A DNA stretch of 6,471 nt, from positions 1 through 6,471 of the forward strand of contig CALAVA010000104.1 of the NCBI GenBank assembly GCA_937892025.1, written 5' to 3'. The translations under genes and the position numbers were made by a program. Below the pieces are notes generated by a model. It worked only from the letters and a program-made list of their open reading frames with translations. It did not search any database and was not told the DNA's origin. Positions 6,426-6,471 of this stretch are shown here, in pieces; position 1 is the stretch's first letter, and each line of letters opens with the position of its first letter. The stretch is from an uncultured Bacteroidales bacterium (GTDB lineage Bacteria; Bacteroidota; Bacteroidia; Bacteroidales; WCHB1-69).

Positions 6426-6471
6426 GGGGATTGGGGATTGGGGATTGGGGATTGGGGATTGGGGATTGGGG
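6426..6471. repeat. Right telomere, (GGGGATT)n
   Basis: Seven GGGG blocks separated by ATT run without error to the last base. They are the inverted counterpart of the left array, with the G-rich strand again 3'-outward. The array begins directly after TTTAT with a full G4 block, and the left one also ends on a full C4 block, as expected from telomerase addition at chromosome ends. Confidence 0.93.

Overview
This window looks like a complete, telomere-capped linear mini-chromosome of the ciliate macronuclear type. It starts with seven C4 blocks spaced by AAT and ends with seven G4 blocks spaced by ATT, so the G-rich strand runs 3'-outward at both ends. The outer coding regions are extremely AT-rich (5 G/C in 60 at 1441-1500), intronless and eukaryotic in content. 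Both read through under the standard code for TAA/TAG, with TGA used as a stop. A G4 telomere, tiny flanks and the standard code together suggest a ciliate, possibly of the litostome/rumen type. That placement is inference.

Layout, with all genes on the minus strand: telomere (1-48); 3' flank (49-89); TM9SF/nonaspanin membrane protein lacking its 5' end (90 to about 1907); about 3 kb of clearly bacterial (Bacteroidota) DNA (about 1908 to about 4878); a eukaryotic coiled-coil protein, probably ciliary and tentatively CFAP157-like (about 4879-6336); 5' flank (6337-6425); telomere (6426-6471). The bacterial block holds the 3' part of a secreted C10 (streptopain-type) cysteine peptidase with two CUB-like domains and a type IX secretion C-terminal signal. 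After it come an intrinsic terminator, a Bacteroidota-type -7 promoter box and the 5' half of a GT4-type glycosyltransferase.

At both eukaryote/bacterium joins the reading frame stays open. This gives two apparent chimeric proteins: glycosyltransferase N-half + TM9SF, and coiled coil + C10 peptidase. All four genes are incomplete at the joins, bacterial expression signals are kept, and the peptidase has lost its signal peptide. The simplest reading is therefore a chimera: a join made by assembly or whole-genome amplification, from a ciliate and a bacterium living with it or eaten by it. A recent physical insertion of bacterial DNA into a ciliate chromosome is the exciting alternative. The sequence alone cannot decide; reads spanning about 1860-1930 and about 4840-4900 would. 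I see no RNA gene, CRISPR array, insertion sequence or defence system.
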